From the NCBI RefSeq assembly GCF_001424755.1, contig NZ_LMRF01000001.1, positions 1,608,468-1,672,467 on the forward strand: DNA of 64,000 nucleotides, given 5' to 3'. The position numbers were made by a program, and so were the translations under genes. The stretch comes from Marmoricola sp. Leaf446. GTDB lineage: Bacteria > Actinomycetota > Actinomycetes > Propionibacteriales > Nocardioidaceae. Position 1 is the first letter of the stretch; each line of letters starts with the position of its first letter. This document shows, piece by piece, positions 61,750-64,000 of this stretch. The notes under the pieces are model-generated. The model was not told the origin of the DNA, did no database searches, and saw only the letters and a program-made list of their open reading frames with translations.

Positions 61750-64000
61750 ATGGCCGAAGACGTCTTCGGCGACCTGGACCGCGGCCGCCGAGCAGCCCGG
61801 GCACGGGTGCTCGAGTCGGGCGCGACCACCGCCGCCCGATCCGGTGAGCAACGCCTCGCCTCGCGCGCCTTCGTGGGCCTGGAGGTGCTGCAGCACCTCG
61901 GGCCGTGGGTGCTGACGGCCCCGCCCGCACCCGTGGAGCGTGCGTCGGTCACCGTGCCGATCAGTCCCACGGGGCGCTTCGTCGACACGGTGACCTACGA
62001 GGACGCGGCCGACCCGACCCGCCGGTCCTGGCTCCCCCGCTACCGGCTCCGCACGACGTCGGACGACCACTACGAGATCGGCCACGAGCTCGTGGACGGG
62101 GTGTGGCTGGTCCGCCTCGGCTTCGAGACCTACCCCGCCGAGGAGGTCGCGGCCGAGGCCGCGACGGCCTCCGTCCTCCCGCACCAGCTGACGATGGTGG
62201 TGACGAGCGGGTCGAGCGTCGTACGCACCTACCCGGTGGGCGGGCTGGAGACCGACGAGCGGGGGTGGACGCTGACCCTGCGGCTGACCCTCGAGGAGCG
62301 CGACGCCCTGCTACGGGCGTTCACGAGCGACGACGAGCGGGCCTCTGTCGAGGTCAGGCGCGAGGTCACCGTCGCGGCGCCGGTGGTGCCGGCACCCCGG
62401 GCCGACGACGGCCCCATGGTGGGACCGTTCCTGCCGGGGAACCGCGAGGTGTCGGTCCTGCTGCCCGTGATCGACCCGCACGTCCTGCTGGGGCCGATCT
62501 TCGTGCCGATCGAGCACGTGGAGCCCCCGGTGGACCCGGTCGAGCCCGAGCCCGAGCCGGATCCCCTCGTCCGGGGTCCCCTGGTGGACACCGTGGTTCC
62601 CCAGGTCGAGCTGCTGCGCTTCGCCAGCCCCCTCGCGGACGTGCAGATGATGCGGCTGCAGGCCAGCCCCGAGCTGATGGCGGTGCAGCCCCGGACGCGC
62701 GTCCGCGACGTCGGGCGCCTGCACGGCCGGCGGCGCGACCGGGCGTTCGACCCGTTCGGCGAGCAGGTCGACGTCGTGGTCGCGACACCCTTCCCGTCCG
62801 TGCCGCCCCCACCGCCGCAGCTCTTCGCGACCACGACGACGACGCTCGCCCACCCGGTCCCCCTGCGCTTCGACGTCGCCACGCACCCCTACCTGTTCCC
62901 CAGCGGCCGCGCGGCGGAGGCAGCCGCGGAGTACCGGCTCGTGACGCTGCCGTGGGCGGGGGACGGACCCGGTGGGAGGCAGCACGTCTACTGCCAGGAC
63001 CTCGCGCGCCCCGACCTGTTCCTCTACCTGCCCGACGTGTTCCTGCTCGGCACCCTGGCGCAGCCTCCCCACGGACCCGAGCTCGTGTTCAGCGTCGGCC
63101 GCGACGAGGCCGACCCCACCCGGTCGATCGCCGTGATGAGCGCCCACGCCGTGCCCCAGACCTCGCTGGCACGGCTCGCGGACGCCCGCGAGCAGCTCGC
63201 CGCGCACGTGCCGATCAGGTCGGGGGTGCGCGAGCGACCCCACCTCGAACCCATGCTGGTCGCCGCCCACGGCCACCTGCAGCTGCCCGGCGGCACCGAG
63301 GTCGACGACGACGACCTCGACCTGGTCAACGGCTGGTGGATCGCCGAGAGCTTCGACTACGACGCGCTCCAGGAGGCGTACGCCGTGCTCTCCACCACCG
63401 ACGCCGCCAGTGCCCTGCTGCGGGGGCACGTCTCCGTGCAGGCCGACGACCAGCAGGTGTCCATCCCCCTGGAGGTGCGGCTGGACCGACCGGCGACCCC
63501 TGCCCTGACCTGGACCACCGCTCGTGGTGGACCCGGGACCGTGACGGTCGCGCTCCGCAACGTCGGGCCCGACCCCGTCGTCGTCCCGTCGGCCTCGGGC
63601 TGGCTGAGCCGCGGCGAGGAGGCCGTGCGCGCGACGGTCGACGACCCGGGCTGGCCGGTGACCCTGGCTCCCGGCGGCGGCCTCGACCTCGTCCTCCGGG
63701 CCGACGACCCCCCGGGCGCCGGCCCGGACGACCCGACGGCCACGCCGGCGCTCGACCTCACCGCCACCCGCGTGGTGGTCACGCCCGAGAGTGCCGTCGA
63801 GCGCACCCTGGACCGGCGGGTCGCGCGGCTCCCCCGCGGCGTACGCGTCATGACCGTCCTGGACACCCTCACGCACCGCGACCTGACCGCCGTGGCGCTC
63901 GAGTTCGAGGACGCCGAACCGGTCACCATCGACGCCACCCACCTGAGCGTGGACGTCCTGGTGCCGGTCCCCCTGGTGGACCTCCTGCTCCGCCGCAGTG
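61750..64000 (+). CDS. Large protein of unknown function (cut by right edge)
   Basis: The frame from the ATG at 61750 stays open for 750 codons to the end of the window. Codon use is strongly GC3-biased like its neighbours, so it is a real gene. No signal peptide or membrane helix is seen. Visible parts are an Ala/Arg-rich N-terminus (about 1-35), a region with VPISPTGRFVDTVTY and SWLPRYRLRTTSDDHYEIG, a Pro/Glu/Asp-rich spacer near residue 260 (VEPPVDPVEPEPEPDP) and beta-strand-rich stretches with repeated short hydrophobic strands. Only one cysteine is present. I do not recognise a family. It could be a large surface or structural protein, but nothing proves that. Confidence 0.75.
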   Translation, partial: MAEDVFGDLDRGRRAARARVLESGATTAARSGEQRLASRAFVGLEVLQHLGPWVLTAPPAPVERASVTVPISPTGRFVDTVTYEDAADPTRRSWLPRYRLRTTSDDHYEIGHELVDGVWLVRLGFETYPAEEVAAEAATASVLPHQLTMVVTSGSSVVRTYPVGGLETDERGWTLTLRLTLEERDALLRAFTSDDERASVEVRREVTVAAPVVPAPRADDGPMVGPFLPGNREVSVLLPVIDPHVLLGPIFVPIEHVEPPVDPVEPEPEPDPLVRGPLVDTVVPQVELLRFASPLADVQMMRLQASPELMAVQPRTRVRDVGRLHGRRRDRAFDPFGEQVDVVVATPFPSVPPPPPQLFATTTTTLAHPVPLRFDVATHPYLFPSGRAAEAAAEYRLVTLPWAGDGPGGRQHVYCQDLARPDLFLYLPDVFLLGTLAQPPHGPELVFSVGRDEADPTRSIAVMSAHAVPQTSLARLADAREQLAAHVPIRSGVRERPHLEPMLVAAHGHLQLPGGTEVDDDDLDLVNGWWIAESFDYDALQEAYAVLSTTDAASALLRGHVSVQADDQQVSIPLEVRLDRPATPALTWTTARGGPGTVTVALRNVGPDPVVVPSASGWLSRGEEAVRATVDDPGWPVTLAPGGGLDLVLRADDPPGAGPDDPTATPALDLTATRVVVTPESAVERTLDRRVARLPRGVRVMTVLDTLTHRDLTAVALEFEDAEPVTIDATHLSVDVLVPVPLVDLLLRRS

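Overview
The window is very GC-rich, almost fully coding DNA from the chromosome of a high-GC Gram-positive bacterium. It is most likely a Nocardioides-like actinobacterium (family Nocardioidaceae). The evidence is the frequent GTG starts, the actinobacterial gcvH-garA-ftsR-gcvP gene order (the same order as Rv1822-Rv1832 in Mycobacterium tuberculosis), a coenzyme F420-dependent glucose-6-phosphate dehydrogenase, BldC-type and ANTAR regulators, and a fused PcaL enzyme. The species cannot be fixed from the sequence alone. I see no rRNA, tRNA, CRISPR array, prophage or insertion sequence.

Layout. 0-3.4 kb: the end of an HNH endonuclease gene, then tldD-tldE. 3.4-14.4 kb (minus strand): a conserved block of zinc-ribbon protein, CDP-alcohol phosphatidyltransferase, DUF881, DUF1290, DUF881, gcvH, garA, ftsR, DUF151, a second MerR regulator, gcvP behind a glycine riboswitch, a serine hydrolase and a DUF3817 protein. 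14.5-24.4 kb: a complete protocatechuate branch of the beta-ketoadipate pathway (pobA, an IclR regulator, pcaK, pcaHGBLFIJ) with two matching operator sites. 24.4-29.7 kb: a dehydrogenase flanked by short repeats, fgd coupled to an orphan sensor kinase, and a FUSC membrane protein. 29.7-38.3 kb: DUF1330, a free-standing B12-binding sensor, a nuclease/phosphatase, WcbI-like and ATP-grasp proteins, two small unknowns, a GAF-GAF-PP2C-HATPase stress phosphatase and a spore photoproduct lyase homologue. 38.3-46.3 kb: an S55 (SpoIVB-type) secreted peptidase, an MFS transporter, a universal stress protein, RecQ, a photolyase-like protein with swapped domain order, and a DUF4386 protein. 46.4-50.8 kb: a two-component system, a remnant of an alkyl-DHAP-synthase gene, and a BldC-like/ANTAR pair. 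51-56.4 kb: a LysR-controlled operon for a Rieske demethylase with its reductase and a dimethylglycine-demethylase-like flavoenzyme. 56.4-64 kb: a methyltransferase, a paired SMR transporter, a MerR-controlled ABC exporter, a patatin lipase and a large unknown protein cut by the right edge.

How the parts work together. PobA turns 4-hydroxybenzoate into protocatechuate, and PcaHGBLFIJ take it to succinyl-CoA and acetyl-CoA, with PcaK as the importer. The Rieske/flavoenzyme operon would strip N-methyl groups from a betaine-like compound and so feed one-carbon and glycine metabolism, where GcvP and GcvH act. Several genes between 30 and 45 kb concern light or UV (B12 sensor, spore photoproduct lyase, photolyase-like protein, RecQ), although they do not form one operon.

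A recurring feature is that thirteen genes without a ribosome binding site have a (C/T)A(C/G)NNT hexamer ending 6 or 7 nt before the start codon. This is the arrangement expected of leaderless transcripts.
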